DNA of 64,000 bases, taken from NCBI RefSeq assembly GCF_001418325.1, contig NZ_LIPN01000029.1:29627-93626 (forward strand), given 5' to 3'. Positions 1 through 9,346 of the stretch are shown here, one piece after another. Below the pieces are notes generated by a model, which was given only the letters and a program-made list of their open reading frames with translations, was not told where the DNA came from and did not search any database. How positions within the stretch are numbered: the stretch's first letter is position 1; each line of letters begins with the position of its first letter. The position numbers and the translations under genes are program-made. This stretch comes from Streptomyces atriruber (lineage in GTDB: Bacteria; Actinomycetota; Actinomycetes; Streptomycetales; Streptomycetaceae).

Positions 1-688
1 GGAAGTAGGTGTGCCGCAGCCCGGCGGGGTCGATGATCCGGCGGGTGAACTCCTCGCCCACCGGGCGTCCGGTGACCTGCTCGACGAGCAGTCCGGCCAC
101 GACGTAGTTGGTGCTGCTGTACTGCCAGTTCGTGCCGGGCGGGAACGTCGCCTTGTGCCGCAGTGCGTGGTCGAGCAGTGTGCGGGGTTCGTAGTAGCGG
201 TGGCGGTTGCCGAGGAGGTCGTCCAGGTACTGGGCGTAGTCCGGCAGCCCGCTGATCTGCTGGAGCAGTTGACGCACCGTGATGCGACGGCCGTCGATGC
301 CGTCGCCGCGCAGCAGCCCCGGGAGATAGGTGTCGACCGGGGCGTCCAGGGCGACCTTGCCCTCGCCGACGAGCTGCAGGACGACGACGGCGGTGAACGA
401 CTTGGTGTTGCTCGCGGCCCGCACCTGCCCGTCGACCGGCACCTTCGCCCCGGTCCGCAGGTCCGCGACGCCCGCGACGGCGTTGCGGGTGCGCCCGTCG
501 CGGCCGGTGACAGCGGCCAGCGCACCGGGGTAGCCGTCTTCCTGCACCAGCCGGTCCAGCCCCCGCTGGACCGGTCCGGCGACCGGGGTCTGCGCGGCGG
601 ACGCGGGCAGTGAGCCCGCCAGGGCCAGGGCGGCCGCGCCCGACACGGCGACCGCCGTGATCCGCCGACGGTGGGAGCGCTTCGACAT
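1..688 (-). CDS. Secreted serine hydrolase, beta-lactamase/D-Ala-D-Ala carboxypeptidase family (partial)
   Basis: The gene starts at an ATG at 688 and runs off the left edge, so only about 229 N-terminal residues are visible. The N-terminus is a signal peptide: a basic stretch (MSKRSHRRR), a hydrophobic core, then an ASA-type cleavage site. The class C / DD-peptidase nucleophile motif SxxK is present as SNTK, and the second motif region reads YSSTNY. This is the fold of Streptomyces R61 DD-carboxypeptidase and secreted esterases; the final KTG-type motif lies outside the window. It probably acts outside the membrane on peptidoglycan or an ester substrate. Substrate cannot be told from sequence. 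Confidence 0.85.
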   Translation of the reverse strand, partial: MSKRSHRRRITAVAVSGAAALALAGSLPASAAQTPVAGPVQRGLDRLVQEDGYPGALAAVTGRDGRTRNAVAGVADLRTGAKVPVDGQVRAASNTKSFTAVVVLQLVGEGKVALDAPVDTYLPGLLRGDGIDGRRITVRQLLQQISGLPDYAQYLDDLLGNRHRYYEPRTLLDHALRHKATFPPGTNWQYSSTNYVVAGLLVEQVTGRPVGEEFTRRIIDPAGLRHTYF

Positions 689-835
689 GAGGGGCCTTTC
701 CTCGGGTGCGGAGCTGTGGCAGCGCAGTCCAGCCTGTTGGCGACGCGCCTCACCGCACCATCCGGGCAGCCACAGGAGCCCTACTGGGGCTGCCCCCACC
801 TCAGTCGACCCGACAGTCGTGGCGCGCGGCCCTCC

Positions 836-2239
836 TCAGGGAGCGGTGGGCAGGTGTGCCGCGGCCCGTTCCGCCGCGTCGACGACCTTTTCGGTGTCCA
901 CGCCCACGAGTTCGCCGCCGGTCTTGCGCAGCCTGCCGTCGACGTACACATCGGTGATGTTGTGCGGCTGGCCGTTGAGGATGATCTGGCTCGTCCAGTC
1001 GAAGCGGGGGGCGAAGTTCAGGGTGCCCGGGTCGAGGACGAGGACGTCGGCGCGTTTGCCGGGGGTCAGCGAGCCCACCTGGTCGGCCATGCCGATGGCT
1101 TCCGCGCCGCCCATCGTGCCCATGCGGAGCACGGCGGGGAGTGTCGGGTGGATCTGCGGGTCCTCGTGTACGGCCCGTTGGAGGCCGACGGCTGCCTTCA
1201 TGAGGGCGAACATGTCGGAGGTGTCGTTGGTTCCGCCGTCGTGCCCCAGGCCCGCCTTCACCCCGGCCCGGTGCATCTTCGGCAGCGGCATGACGCCTGA
1301 AGCGAGTCGCATGTTGCTCAGCGGGCAATGTGCCACCCGTACGTCGTGGTCGCCGACGAGCGCGATCTCGTCGCGGGTCAGATGGATGGCGTGGTTCATC
1401 AGCAGGTCGGGGCCGAATGCTCCGATGTCCCGCAGGGTTCGGATCTGTTCGTCGTTGCGGTCGGTACGGTGCTCCAGCACGTGCGAGTTGAGCATCAGCC
1501 CCAGATCCTGGGCCTGCTTCCAGGAGGCGCGCAGCGCTGCGATGCCCGCCCTGCGCGCGTGCACCGCCAGCTGGGCGGAGGCCAGCGGCAGCGGATCTAT
1601 GAGCCTCTCCTTGACGGTGCGGACCTGGTCCTCCGCGCCCTCGAAGGCGGCCATGGCGTAGACGAAGCGCAGCCCCGCGTCGTCCAGGGCCTGCACGTAC
1701 TGCTCGCTCGTCGCGTACGGGATCGCGTGCACCCAGTCGACCAGGGTGGTGACGCCCGCCTGGAGGGCGTCGAGTGCCGACAGGTGGACGAAGGCGTACA
1801 TGTCCGCGGCGTCGATCTTCGGCAGCGTCGGGCGGTTGCACGTCTTCAGCCAGCCGGCCACGTCCTGGTCCGAGCAGCCGCCCCGGATACTGGACTGCCA
1901 CAGGTGGTTGTGGATGTCCACGAACCCCGGCAGCACGAACCGGCCGGAGACGTCCCGCACCCGGGCATCTGCCGGTGCCTTCAGATCCCTGCCTACGTCC
2001 GCGATCTCGCCGTTCCGCAACAGGACGTCGGCACCTTCGAGAAGGCCCAACTCCCCGTCGCCGATGTGAGGGTCCATGGTCAGGACGAGTGCGGCGCCCC
2101 TGAGCAGGGTCGTTCGCCCGGGGCGGTCGGCACCGACGGCCGCCGGTCCGGTGGCTCCGGAGACAGCGGCCAGCGAGAGACCACCGGCACCGGCGAGGAC
2201 ACTGCGACGCTTGAGACGGGAGAGCTTTTGTGGGGTCAT
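836..2239 (-). CDS. Tat-exported amidohydrolase (cytosine deaminase / SAH-deaminase-like superfamily)
   Basis: A 467-residue protein. The ATG at 2239 is chosen because it opens a twin-arginine signal (KRRSVLAG near residues 10-17, then a hydrophobic stretch). Metal-binding HxH is seen at H110/H112 (GFVDIHNHLW). Later come the family's histidine (NHAIHLT) and the HCPLSN motif, and the catalytic aspartate segment reads GHDGGTNDTSDM. This matches Atz/TRZ-type metal-dependent amidohydrolases that deaminate or dechlorinate heterocycles. A Tat signal is unusual for the group, which is mostly cytoplasmic. Substrate is unknown. An upstream in-frame extension to 2692 exists but would bury the signal and overlap the divergent gene. 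Confidence 0.85.
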   Translation of the reverse strand: MTPQKLSRLKRRSVLAGAGGLSLAAVSGATGPAAVGADRPGRTTLLRGAALVLTMDPHIGDGELGLLEGADVLLRNGEIADVGRDLKAPADARVRDVSGRFVLPGFVDIHNHLWQSSIRGGCSDQDVAGWLKTCNRPTLPKIDAADMYAFVHLSALDALQAGVTTLVDWVHAIPYATSEQYVQALDDAGLRFVYAMAAFEGAEDQVRTVKERLIDPLPLASAQLAVHARRAGIAALRASWKQAQDLGLMLNSHVLEHRTDRNDEQIRTLRDIGAFGPDLLMNHAIHLTRDEIALVGDHDVRVAHCPLSNMRLASGVMPLPKMHRAGVKAGLGHDGGTNDTSDMFALMKAAVGLQRAVHEDPQIHPTLPAVLRMGTMGGAEAIGMADQVGSLTPGKRADVLVLDPGTLNFAPRFDWTSQIILNGQPHNITDVYVDGRLRKTGGELVGVDTEKVVDAAERAAAHLPTAP

Positions 2240-2528
2240 TGCGGCGTTATATCGTCGGACACGGCACCGTCGGCAGACCAGAATCAGCCCATGGCGTGGA
2301 ATCGGCATTCCGCGATGCGGAGGCCGAAAGGCTCCCAACTCCGTTGCTCCTGGCGTGAATCCACCGCCGATCCGTCCGCCCACTGCCACCGCGAGTCCAT
2401 CCGCACCGCCGTACGGCCTGCGTCGATGGGTCCGGGGCGCGACCTGGCGCGAAATCGCTCGGAGCGACGGCCACGCGGGGACCCGAAGACCATGGTCCAA
2501 CCGGTTGCGCACATGAGAGGTTGAGCGG

Positions 2529-3323
2529 GTGGACAAGGACATGGCCGTCGCGCTGATCGGTGCGATCGGTGTGGGTGGCACCATCATCGGAACCTTCGCC
2601 GGCACGGTGCTCGGCGCCCGCATCCAGGCCCGCGGCGGACACGACCAAGCCCAAGCCGCACGCGACGCGGCCACCACCACCGCAACCGCCACGGCGCGTC
2701 AGGCAATGGCCGAACGCCGATGGGCGATCCTCGCCGAATACCTCCGCGCGGCCGCCGCACTCCACGAGAGCGCGAATCGGCTCTACGCATCGAGCGCGGA
2801 TGTCCGTGTCGCCGGAAGTCCGCGCAACGCGGACGGACCGGCTCTCGAAGCCGACGTCGAGGAGCGGCGGCATGCCCTCCTCTACGCGTACGCCGAGGCC
2901 GAACTCGGCGCACCGGCCGACATGCGCCCCCTGGTCGCCGATCTGCAGGACAGGACGTTCTCCCACGTCGAGCAGTCCATCAGGGGCAGAGACCTCATCA
3001 GCGCGCATGCGGCCCTGCGCGACCTCGCCGCCGCGCAGGGCCGCCACTCACCGGCCGGTCGAGCACACCTCGCCGTGACGACACCGTCCGCGCCTCAGCC
3101 GGTCGACGACACGACGCACGAGGACCTCGCGCGCTGGCGCATCGAAGCCACGAGGACCTTGGAAGACGTCCACGAACTGACCTTCGAGCAGCGCCATCTG
3201 CTCGCCTACCTCCCCGACGAGGACCAGACCCTCAACCTGATCGAGGCCGGGGACCGGTACACGGAAGCATGGGACGCCCTGGTCACCGCCGCACGCCGAA
3301 CACTGGGAACCGACCCCACTTAG
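2529..3323 (+). CDS. Membrane-anchored hypothetical protein
   Basis: 264 residues from a GTG at 2529 (an ATG at 2541 is an alternative). One N-terminal membrane segment (about residues 5-28, glycine/alanine/isoleucine rich) is followed by a long, mostly helical, charged cytoplasmic region with many Arg/Glu/Ala residues and no catalytic motif that I recognise. It resembles the many streptomycete proteins with a single anchor and a helical tail. It is divergent from the amidohydrolase and convergent with the SDR gene. Function not assigned. Confidence 0.7.
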   Translation: MDKDMAVALIGAIGVGGTIIGTFAGTVLGARIQARGGHDQAQAARDAATTTATATARQAMAERRWAILAEYLRAAAALHESANRLYASSADVRVAGSPRNADGPALEADVEERRHALLYAYAEAELGAPADMRPLVADLQDRTFSHVEQSIRGRDLISAHAALRDLAAAQGRHSPAGRAHLAVTTPSAPQPVDDTTHEDLARWRIEATRTLEDVHELTFEQRHLLAYLPDEDQTLNLIEAGDRYTEAWDALVTAARRTLGTDPT

Positions 3324-3398
3324 TGGTTGGCACCCACCTGCTTCCGAGAGAGCGGCAAGGGGCCCCACACCGACCGGCGAGGCCCCCGCACCCCCGCC

Positions 3399-4172
3399 TC
3401 AGTTGGACGTCAACCCGCCGTCCACGGCCAGCGCCGTACCCGTGGAGAACGACGCGCGGTCGCTGCACAGCCACAGGGCCGCCTGGGCGATCTCGACCGG
3501 GTCCGCCATGCGCTTCTGCATCTGGCGGGCGACGAAGGCCTGCTCCAGCTCCGGGTGCGCCTCGACCGCGTGACTGATCATTTCCGTTCGCGTGGTGCCG
3601 ACGACGAGCGTGTTGATGCGGATGTCGTGGGCGGCGTACTCGGCCGCGGCGGCCCTGGTCATGCCGAGCACCGCGTGCTTCGCGGCGACGTAGGGCACGG
3701 GTGCACCCGTGGCGACCATGGCCGCCGTGCTGGCCGTGTTGACGATCGCGCCCTTGCCCGCTTTGAGCATGACCGGGATCTGCGAACGCAGGCAGTTCCA
3801 GGTCCCGCGGACGTTCACGTCCATGGTCCGGTCGAAGACGTCCGGGTCGAGCACGTGCAGCGGGGCCATTTGCGTACCGGCGTAGCCCGCGTTGTTGAAC
3901 GCGGCGTCCAGGGCGCCGAAGTGCTCGCGCGTGGCGTCGACGGCGCGCTGGACGTCCTCAGCGACCGCGACGTCACCGACGCTCACCGCCGCGCGGCCGC
4001 CCGAGTCGTTGATCTCCCCGGCGAGTTGCTTCAGTGTCTCCTCGCGGCGGGCCATCAGCAGGACCGCCGCCCCCTCGGCGGCGAAGAGCCGCGCGGCGGC
4101 CTCGCCGATCCCGCTCGAAGCCCCCGTGATCATGACGGCCTTGCCGGCCAGCATTCCATTCGTGTCGGTCAT
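3399..4172 (-). CDS. SDR-family NAD(P)-dependent oxidoreductase
   Basis: 257 residues from the ATG at 4172. Classical short-chain dehydrogenase features are all visible: the nucleotide-binding TGASSGIG (residues 16-23), NNAG near 93, Asn120, Ser148, and the YxxxK pair Y161/K165, followed by the C-terminal VDGG loop. Length is typical. The start with a short polar leader before the Rossmann strand is preferred over the in-frame start 42 bases upstream. It should be a cytoplasmic reductase/dehydrogenase; the substrate is unknown and the neighbours give no pathway. Confidence 0.9.
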   Translation of the reverse strand: MTDTNGMLAGKAVMITGASSGIGEAAARLFAAEGAAVLLMARREETLKQLAGEINDSGGRAAVSVGDVAVAEDVQRAVDATREHFGALDAAFNNAGYAGTQMAPLHVLDPDVFDRTMDVNVRGTWNCLRSQIPVMLKAGKGAIVNTASTAAMVATGAPVPYVAAKHAVLGMTRAAAAEYAAHDIRINTLVVGTTRTEMISHAVEAHPELEQAFVARQMQKRMADPVEIAQAALWLCSDRASFSTGTALAVDGGLTSN

Positions 4173-4328
4173 GCCGCGAGTAAAACCCGTACAGGCCGGG
4201 ACCACACCCCTCAAAGATCATGAGATCCCCCACAGTGGCCATTCACTCAGCGAGAGCTCCTCAGCGACAACTCACTTGCGGTGTCCCCGGGCCGGTCCGA
4301 GACTCGGTCCGGATCAGGGGGCGGGTGG

Positions 4329-5702
4329 ATGGACGAGAACGGACTCGGTGTTCGACTCATCGCGGCGGTTCGGGCCGGGGACGTCGAGGCGGTGCGGGCC
4401 CTGTTGGGCGACGGGGCGGATCCGGACACGGTGGACGGGAGCGGGCTGCCCGCGCTGTGCGTCGCGGTCGCGGCGTATGACGCGCCGGTCGCCGAAGCGC
4501 TCGTGGAGGGCGGAGCCGATCCGGACCGGGCGCTGCCCGACGGGACCACACCGCTGTGGCGTGCCGTCGACGGCGGCTCGCACGCGGTCTTCGCGGCCGT
4601 GCTCGGCGCGGAGCCCCGGCTGCGGCTGCCGGAACCCGATCGCGCACGGCTCATCGCCCTGGCCGCGGACTGGTACGGAACGGGGGCGGTCGAGGGGCTG
4701 CGGCGCAGGACCGGTGCGGTGGGGCCCGCCACCACGGTCCGGGTCCCTGACGACACGTACGACCGGGTCGATCAGGTCTCGCTCGGCGGCATGGTGGTGC
4801 GCGCCGGGCACGGCGGCGTGTTGAGCACGCTCGAGTGGGCCTTCCGCATCCTCACCCCCGTCGACGAACTGGTCGCGCGTGCCGTCCGGCGGCCGGGCGA
4901 GGAGCATGCCGACTGGTCGGCGGTCTGCTGGGTCCTCGTCTCGCGTCGCAGCGACGAGACGTGGACGGCCGTGGTCGCCCACCGCCACCACCCGGACCCG
5001 GCCCACCGTCGGTTCGTCGCCGACTATCTGCGGTCACGCTCGTTCGTCGACTGGGACCGTCCCTACTACGGGAAGAAGGAGGCCGAGCTCCTGGTCGGCT
5101 GGTCCGCAGAGGAGACGGACAGCGCGGTGCTCGCCAAGGTGCTCGGCGCGCTCACGGAGTACGAACACCCGGACCTGGAGGCCGCCGGACTCCGCCACGC
5201 CGACCACCCCGACCCGCGCGTACGACGCGAAGTGCCGGACGCCCTCCTCACGAACGACGGCGGTCGGCGCTCCCCGGCCGCCAGGGAGGCGCTGCTCGCC
5301 CTCACCCGTGACCCGGACGTGGAAGTGCGGCTCAGGGCCTGCTCGGTGGGCGCGGACGACGAGGTGCTGCGGTCCGAGGTCACCCGCGCGCTGCTCCTCA
5401 TGGTCGAGGGCCCGGACGCCGCCGTGCGCAGGAGGGCGGCGGAGACCCTGGCCGCTTCCGCCGACCGAACGCCCGCCGTCGCGGACGCCTTGATGGCCCT
5501 GCTGGACGAGGACGACCAGATCCTGCGTCTGGAGGCCGCATGGGGGCTGGCCCGCCGCGACGACCCGCGCACCGAAGAGGCGTACGAACGCGTGGGCGCG
5601 CTCGGTCCGGGTTTCGAGGAGGACCACCGGGCCGGCGCGCTCCTGCACTGGAAGTGGCGGCGCCAGGACGCGGCGGCCGCTGCCGCCGCCACGACTTCGT
5701 GA
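4329..5702 (+). CDS. Ankyrin-repeat plus HEAT-repeat protein
   Basis: 457 residues from an ATG at 4329. The first 100 residues hold about three ankyrin-like units (AVRAGDVEAVRALLGDGADP; ALVEGGADPDRALPDGTTPL). The second half has HEAT/armadillo-like helical repeats in which DPDVEVRLRA and PDAAVRRRAAETLA recur. Both are protein-interaction scaffolds. No catalytic motif is seen. The combination is frequent in Streptomyces and its partners are generally unknown. It converges on the isochorismatase-like gene with a 6-base gap. Confidence 0.8.
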   Translation: MDENGLGVRLIAAVRAGDVEAVRALLGDGADPDTVDGSGLPALCVAVAAYDAPVAEALVEGGADPDRALPDGTTPLWRAVDGGSHAVFAAVLGAEPRLRLPEPDRARLIALAADWYGTGAVEGLRRRTGAVGPATTVRVPDDTYDRVDQVSLGGMVVRAGHGGVLSTLEWAFRILTPVDELVARAVRRPGEEHADWSAVCWVLVSRRSDETWTAVVAHRHHPDPAHRRFVADYLRSRSFVDWDRPYYGKKEAELLVGWSAEETDSAVLAKVLGALTEYEHPDLEAAGLRHADHPDPRVRREVPDALLTNDGGRRSPAAREALLALTRDPDVEVRLRACSVGADDEVLRSEVTRALLLMVEGPDAAVRRRAAETLAASADRTPAVADALMALLDEDDQILRLEAAWGLARRDDPRTEEAYERVGALGPGFEEDHRAGALLHWKWRRQDAAAAAAATTS

Positions 5703-5708
5703 GGCCCG

Positions 5709-6338
5709 CTACGGCTTCGTGAAGCCCACGTCGGCCGCCCGCGCGACGATCTCGACCTCGTCGCCGAGGGTCCACTCCGCGACGCGCGACACCGTCGCCG
5801 CGGGCACCACGTCGCTGATCCCCTCGGCGGCCGGAATGTCGTAGGTCGCGTGGGCGTCGTGCGGCAGGACGACGCGGAAGCCGAGGTCCAGGGCGGTGCT
5901 CGCGGTCGCCCTCACGCACATCTCCGACATCACGCCGCAGACGGCGAGTTCCTTCACTCCGGCGTCGCGCAGCAGCGTCTCCAGCGGGCTGTCCTCGAAG
6001 CCGTCGTCGACGGTCTTGCGCAGGAGGACCTCGCCCCGGTCCGTTTCGACGGGCAGGTGGATCTCCCAACCGGGCGTGCCCGGTTCATCGGAGGTACCGG
6101 GCTCCCCGTCGTTCTGCAGTTGCACGACGAGCGCGCCGCTCTCGCGCGCCCTTGCCAACAGTCCCCGCACGCTCTCCAGGAGGCGCCCCACGTCGGGCAC
6201 GGCGCCCTCGCCGCCGACAAAAGCGTTCTGCATGTCGACGACGATCAGTGCCTGGACGGGCGCGACGGCCTGGACGGGCGCGAGAGACGGGGTGGGCTGC
6301 GTGGGCATCGGCTGATTCGTCACCCCGCCATCATCCAT
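5709..6338 (-). CDS. Isochorismatase-family cysteine hydrolase
   Basis: Up to 209 residues; the start may be the ATG at 6338 or the GTG at 6323. The catalytic triad of the cysteine hydrolase (nicotinamidase/isochorismatase-like) fold is intact: Asp35 in VVDMQNAF, Lys108 in LRKTV, Cys141 in GVMSEMCVRATA. A proline/alanine-rich N-terminal stretch precedes the fold. It probably hydrolyses an amide or imide such as a nicotinamide-type compound. There is no partner gene to narrow the substrate. It is divergent from the DUF1232 gene across a short AT-rich gap. Confidence 0.88.
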   Translation of the reverse strand: MDDGGVTNQPMPTQPTPSLAPVQAVAPVQALIVVDMQNAFVGGEGAVPDVGRLLESVRGLLARARESGALVVQLQNDGEPGTSDEPGTPGWEIHLPVETDRGEVLLRKTVDDGFEDSPLETLLRDAGVKELAVCGVMSEMCVRATASTALDLGFRVVLPHDAHATYDIPAAEGISDVVPAATVSRVAEWTLGDEVEIVARAADVGFTKP

Positions 6339-6377
6339 GCGAGACGCGAGACCTCAATTTGATTAACGTACGGGGGT

Positions 6378-6665
6378 ATGAGCACGGACCTGACCGTCCT
6401 CCTCGTCGTCGCCGCCGTTCTGGTCGCCGCGACCCTCGCCGTCGCGGTCGCTCTGCTCATACGTCTCGTACGGACCCGCCGCGCCCTGCGAAGAGCCGGC
6501 CTGCCCGTCGAGCGGCAGTGGGTCTTCTGGGGCGCGGTCGCCTATCTCGTACTGCCCACCGACCTGGTGCCGGACCCCGTCTACCTCGATGACATCGGGG
6601 TGCTGCTGCTGGCACTCCGGTCACTGCGGTCAGCCGCCGACCGGCCGCCCGCGCCGGGTGGTTGA
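6378..6665 (+). CDS. DUF1232 (YkvA-like) membrane protein
   Basis: 95 residues. A strongly hydrophobic N-terminal helix (residues 5-30) is followed by a basic loop and then the DUF1232 signature YLVLPTDLVPDPVYLDDIGVL. These small membrane proteins are widespread and of unknown function. The last 36 bases overlap the 3' end of the convergent DUF2470 gene. Confidence 0.8.
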   Translation: MSTDLTVLLVVAAVLVAATLAVAVALLIRLVRTRRALRRAGLPVERQWVFWGAVAYLVLPTDLVPDPVYLDDIGVLLLALRSLRSAADRPPAPGG

Positions 6666-7343
6666 GAGGCGGGCCTTCATCAGGAGTGCGTGCATGCACT
6701 CCGTCACCTGCGTGACGTCCTCGACCATCTGGTGGAACGGCAGGCGGACATCGGCCTGACCGCGGGCGCGTTCGAGGCGCAGCGAGATTCCGTGCCGGTC
6801 GATGGCGAGCGGGCGGACCCGCACCACACCCTGCAGGCTGTCCGGGCTGATGAGGCGGGTGAGCTGCTCGACGGCGTCCGGGTGGGCGTCGGCGAGGTGG
6901 GTGAGCAGGCGCGACTCCGCCTCGGCGAGCAGATCGGGCACGGTCAGGGAGAATTCGTCGAGCTCCACGCCCTGGCGCTCCCCAGTGGAGTCGTGCAGTA
7001 CGGCGCACGTCGGCTCGAAGACGAGGTGCTCGCCGTCGTACCCCAGCGACCCGGACAGCCAGAGCCGCGCACGGATCCGGTCCCTGAGCGGCACCGGCGA
7101 GACGTCGGCGAACTCGATCAGGGTGGACGGCTCGCCGCGCGGCGCGCAGATGACGGCGGCGGCGAGCGCGCTGTCCTCCGGCGGCGACAGAAGGATTCTG
7201 CCGTCCTCGGTCACGGTGTGCGCGCCCACGAGTTCGTCCCTGCCGATCTCCGTGGTCACCGCGCAGGACCACGCGGTGGCGAGCACTGAACGCGCGCGTG
7301 CCGCCGCTGTGGGCACGGTCGGGCTGCTGTGACGGACACCCAT
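6630..7343 (-). CDS. DUF2470-domain protein, iron-box regulated
   Basis: 237 residues from the ATG at 7343, which has a GGAGG ribosome-binding site 6-7 bases upstream; a TTG six bases earlier is less likely. The N-terminal two thirds resembles the flavin-reductase/HugZ-like split barrel found in haem-degrading proteins. The C-terminal part (about residues 140-225) is DUF2470 (LLTHLADAHPDAVEQLTRLI and following). DUF2470 proteins are associated with haem or iron utilisation. The perfect-length iron box directly upstream supports derepression in iron limitation. The exact reaction is unproven. Confidence 0.8.
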   Translation of the reverse strand: MGVRHSSPTVPTAAARARSVLATAWSCAVTTEIGRDELVGAHTVTEDGRILLSPPEDSALAAAVICAPRGEPSTLIEFADVSPVPLRDRIRARLWLSGSLGYDGEHLVFEPTCAVLHDSTGERQGVELDEFSLTVPDLLAEAESRLLTHLADAHPDAVEQLTRLISPDSLQGVVRVRPLAIDRHGISLRLERARGQADVRLPFHQMVEDVTQVTECMHALLMKARLSTTRRGRPVGG

Positions 7344-7355
7344 CCTCAACCTCCA

Positions 7356-7374
7356 TTAGGTAAGCCTTGCCTAA
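7356..7374 (-). promoter_or_regulatory. Iron box (DmdR/IdeR operator)
   Basis: The 19-bp sequence TTAGGTAAGCCTTGCCTAA is an interrupted palindrome matching the actinobacterial DtxR-family operator consensus TTAGGTTAGGCTCACCTAA (from memory) in both outer arms. It lies about 12 bases upstream of the DUF2470 ATG, against its ribosome-binding site, where a bound repressor would block the promoter or elongation. Confidence 0.85.
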
Positions 7375-7408
7375 CTTATCGAAGATTGCCGAACAGGGCC
7401 AGTACGCG

Positions 7409-7444
7409 TCTCGGCCCCGCGCGGCGAACCACGCGGGGCCGAGA
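7409..7444 (-). terminator. Strong hairpin after the mscR-MBL operon
   Basis: A perfect 13-bp stem (TCTCGGCCCCGCG at 7409-7421 pairing with 7432-7444) with a 10-base loop lies 46 bases past the MBL stop codon. It has no long U-run, as is common in Streptomyces. It separates this operon from the iron-box promoter. Confidence 0.75.
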
Positions 7445-7489
7445 GACGTACGTCGAGCAGCGGAAACGGGCGTCGGACAGAGCCCGGCG

Positions 7490-8146
7490 TCAGTGCCCTC
7501 GGGCGATCCACTCCTCCAGATGCGGTGCCTCCGCGCCGACCGTGCTGCTGTCGCCGTGCCCGGTGCGCACCACCGTCTCGGACGGCAGCGTCAGGAGCCG
7601 CTCCTTGATGGACTCCACGATCGTCGGGAAGTCGCTGAAGGAACGGCCCGTGGCACCCGGACCGCCGGCGAACAGCGTGTCGCCGGTGAAGACCGTGCCG
7701 AGGGCCGGTGCGTACAGACTGACGGCACCGTGGCAGTGACCCGGTGTGTGCAGCACCTTCAGGACCGTGCCCGCCACGGTCAGTTCCTGCTCGTCGGACA
7801 GCTCGCCGTCCGGGGCACGGTCGGGGTGGGTCTGCTTCCACAGCTCCGCGTCGGCCGGGTGCAGCAGGATCGGCGCGCCCGAGCGGGCCGCGAGCGCCGG
7901 GGCCGCGTCGATGTGGTCGTCGTGCGCGTGCGTACAGACGATCGCGACCAGGCGCCGCTCCCCCACCGCGGCCGCGATGGCGTCCGCGTCGTGCGCGGCG
8001 TCGATGACGACGCACTCGCTGTCGTCACCCACGATCCACACGTTGTTGTCGACCTCCCAGGTGCCGCCGTCCAGGGAGAAGGTCCCCGACGTGACGAGGT
8101 GGTCGATCCGCGCGCCGGACGCGCCCGCAGCAGCTTCGGCCGCCAT
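7490..8146 (-). CDS. MBL-fold metallo-hydrolase, probable S-formylmycothiol hydrolase partner of MscR
   Basis: 218 residues. The zinc site THAHDDH (H73, H75, D77, H78) and the HTPGHCHG and FTGDTLF motifs mark a glyoxalase-II-like metallo-beta-lactamase fold. Its start codon overlaps the mscR stop (TGATG), so the two are translationally coupled. In actinobacteria this pair handles formaldehyde. MscR oxidises S-hydroxymethylmycothiol, and the MBL enzyme is the inferred thioester hydrolase that regenerates mycothiol. The second role is from context. Confidence 0.88.
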   Translation of the reverse strand: MAAEAAAGASGARIDHLVTSGTFSLDGGTWEVDNNVWIVGDDSECVVIDAAHDADAIAAAVGERRLVAIVCTHAHDDHIDAAPALAARSGAPILLHPADAELWKQTHPDRAPDGELSDEQELTVAGTVLKVLHTPGHCHGAVSLYAPALGTVFTGDTLFAGGPGATGRSFSDFPTIVESIKERLLTLPSETVVRTGHGDSSTVGAEAPHLEEWIARGH

Positions 8147-9231
8147 CAGAACGTCACCACCGAACGGAGGACGTCACCGTGGTGCATGCGCTCGAAGGCC
8201 TTCTCCACGTCCTCCAGGGCGATCGTCTCCGTGACGAACGCGTCCAGGTCCAGGCGCCCCTGCTGGTACAGGTCGATGAGCATCGGGAAGTCGCGCGACG
8301 GCAGGCAGTCGCCGTACCAGCTCGACTTGAGGGCGCCGCCGCGCCCGAAGACGTCCAGCAACGGCAGCTCGATCTTCATCTCCGGCGTCGGGACACCCAC
8401 CAGGACGACCGTGCCCGCCAGGTCGCGGGCGTAGAAGGCCTGCTCGTACGTCTCCGGGCGGCCGACCGCCTCGATGACGACGTCGGCTCCGTTGCCGCCG
8501 GTCAGCTCGCGCACCGCCTCGACGGGGTCGGCGGAGCGGGAGTTGACGGTGTGCGTGGCGCCGAGGTTCTTCGCCGTCTCCAGCTTCTTGTCGTCGATGT
8601 CCACGGCGATGATCCGCGCGGCTCCCGCGAGGCGGGCGCCCACGACCGCGGCGTTGCCGACTCCGCCGCAGCCGATGACCGCGACCGAGTCGCCGCGGCC
8701 CACGTTGCCGGTGTTGATGGCGGCGCCGATGCCCGCCATCACGCCGCAGCCGAGGAGCCCGGCCGCGGCGGGCGAGGCGGCCGGATCCACCTTGGTGCAC
8801 TGCCCGGCGGCGACGAGGGTCTTCTCGGCGAAGGCGCCGATGCCGAGCGCCGGCGAGAGCTCGGTGCCGTCGGTCAGGGTCATCTTCTGCTTCGCGTTGT
8901 GCGTGTCGAAGCAGTACTGGGGGCGGCCGCGCCGACACGCACGGCACTGCCCGCACACCGCGCGCCAGTTCAGGATCACGAAGTCGCCGACCGCGACCTC
9001 GGTGACGCCCTCGCCGACCGACTCCACGACGCCCGCCGCCTCGTGCCCGAGCAGGAACGGGAAGTCGTCGTTGATGCCGCCCTCGCGATAGTGCAGGTCG
9101 GTGTGGCAGACCCCGCACGCCTGGATCTTCACGACGGCCTCTCCCGGCCCCGGATCCGGGACGATGATCGTCTCGATCCGTACCGGCTCGCCCTTCGCGC
9201 GTGCGATCACGCCCTGCACCTGCTGCGCCAT
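8146..9231 (-). CDS. mscR: S-(hydroxymethyl)mycothiol dehydrogenase
   Basis: 361 residues from the ATG at 9231. A medium-chain zinc dehydrogenase with catalytic zinc ligands Cys42 (GVCHTDLHY) and His63-Glu64 (GHEAAG), a structural zinc lobe with Cys93, Cys96, Cys99 and Cys107, and the Rossmann motif [10 protein letters not shown]. The overall sequence is that of the mycothiol-dependent, NAD-linked formaldehyde dehydrogenase / S-nitrosomycothiol reductase of actinobacteria. It is the first gene of a two-gene operon with the MBL hydrolase and is divergent from the permease gene. Confidence 0.9.
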   Translation of the reverse strand: MAQQVQGVIARAKGEPVRIETIIVPDPGPGEAVVKIQACGVCHTDLHYREGGINDDFPFLLGHEAAGVVESVGEGVTEVAVGDFVILNWRAVCGQCRACRRGRPQYCFDTHNAKQKMTLTDGTELSPALGIGAFAEKTLVAAGQCTKVDPAASPAAAGLLGCGVMAGIGAAINTGNVGRGDSVAVIGCGGVGNAAVVGARLAGAARIIAVDIDDKKLETAKNLGATHTVNSRSADPVEAVRELTGGNGADVVIEAVGRPETYEQAFYARDLAGTVVLVGVPTPEMKIELPLLDVFGRGGALKSSWYGDCLPSRDFPMLIDLYQQGRLDLDAFVTETIALEDVEKAFERMHHGDVLRSVVTF

Positions 9232-9346
9232 GACTTCAGCCCTTCTATCTCTGCACGTCTTACCTCCCACATCGTTACAGGTCGAGCGCCTCGACACAGC
9301 ACTCCCTCCGCTCCTTTCCGGGTCCACGGGTGCCGCGATCTAGGGT

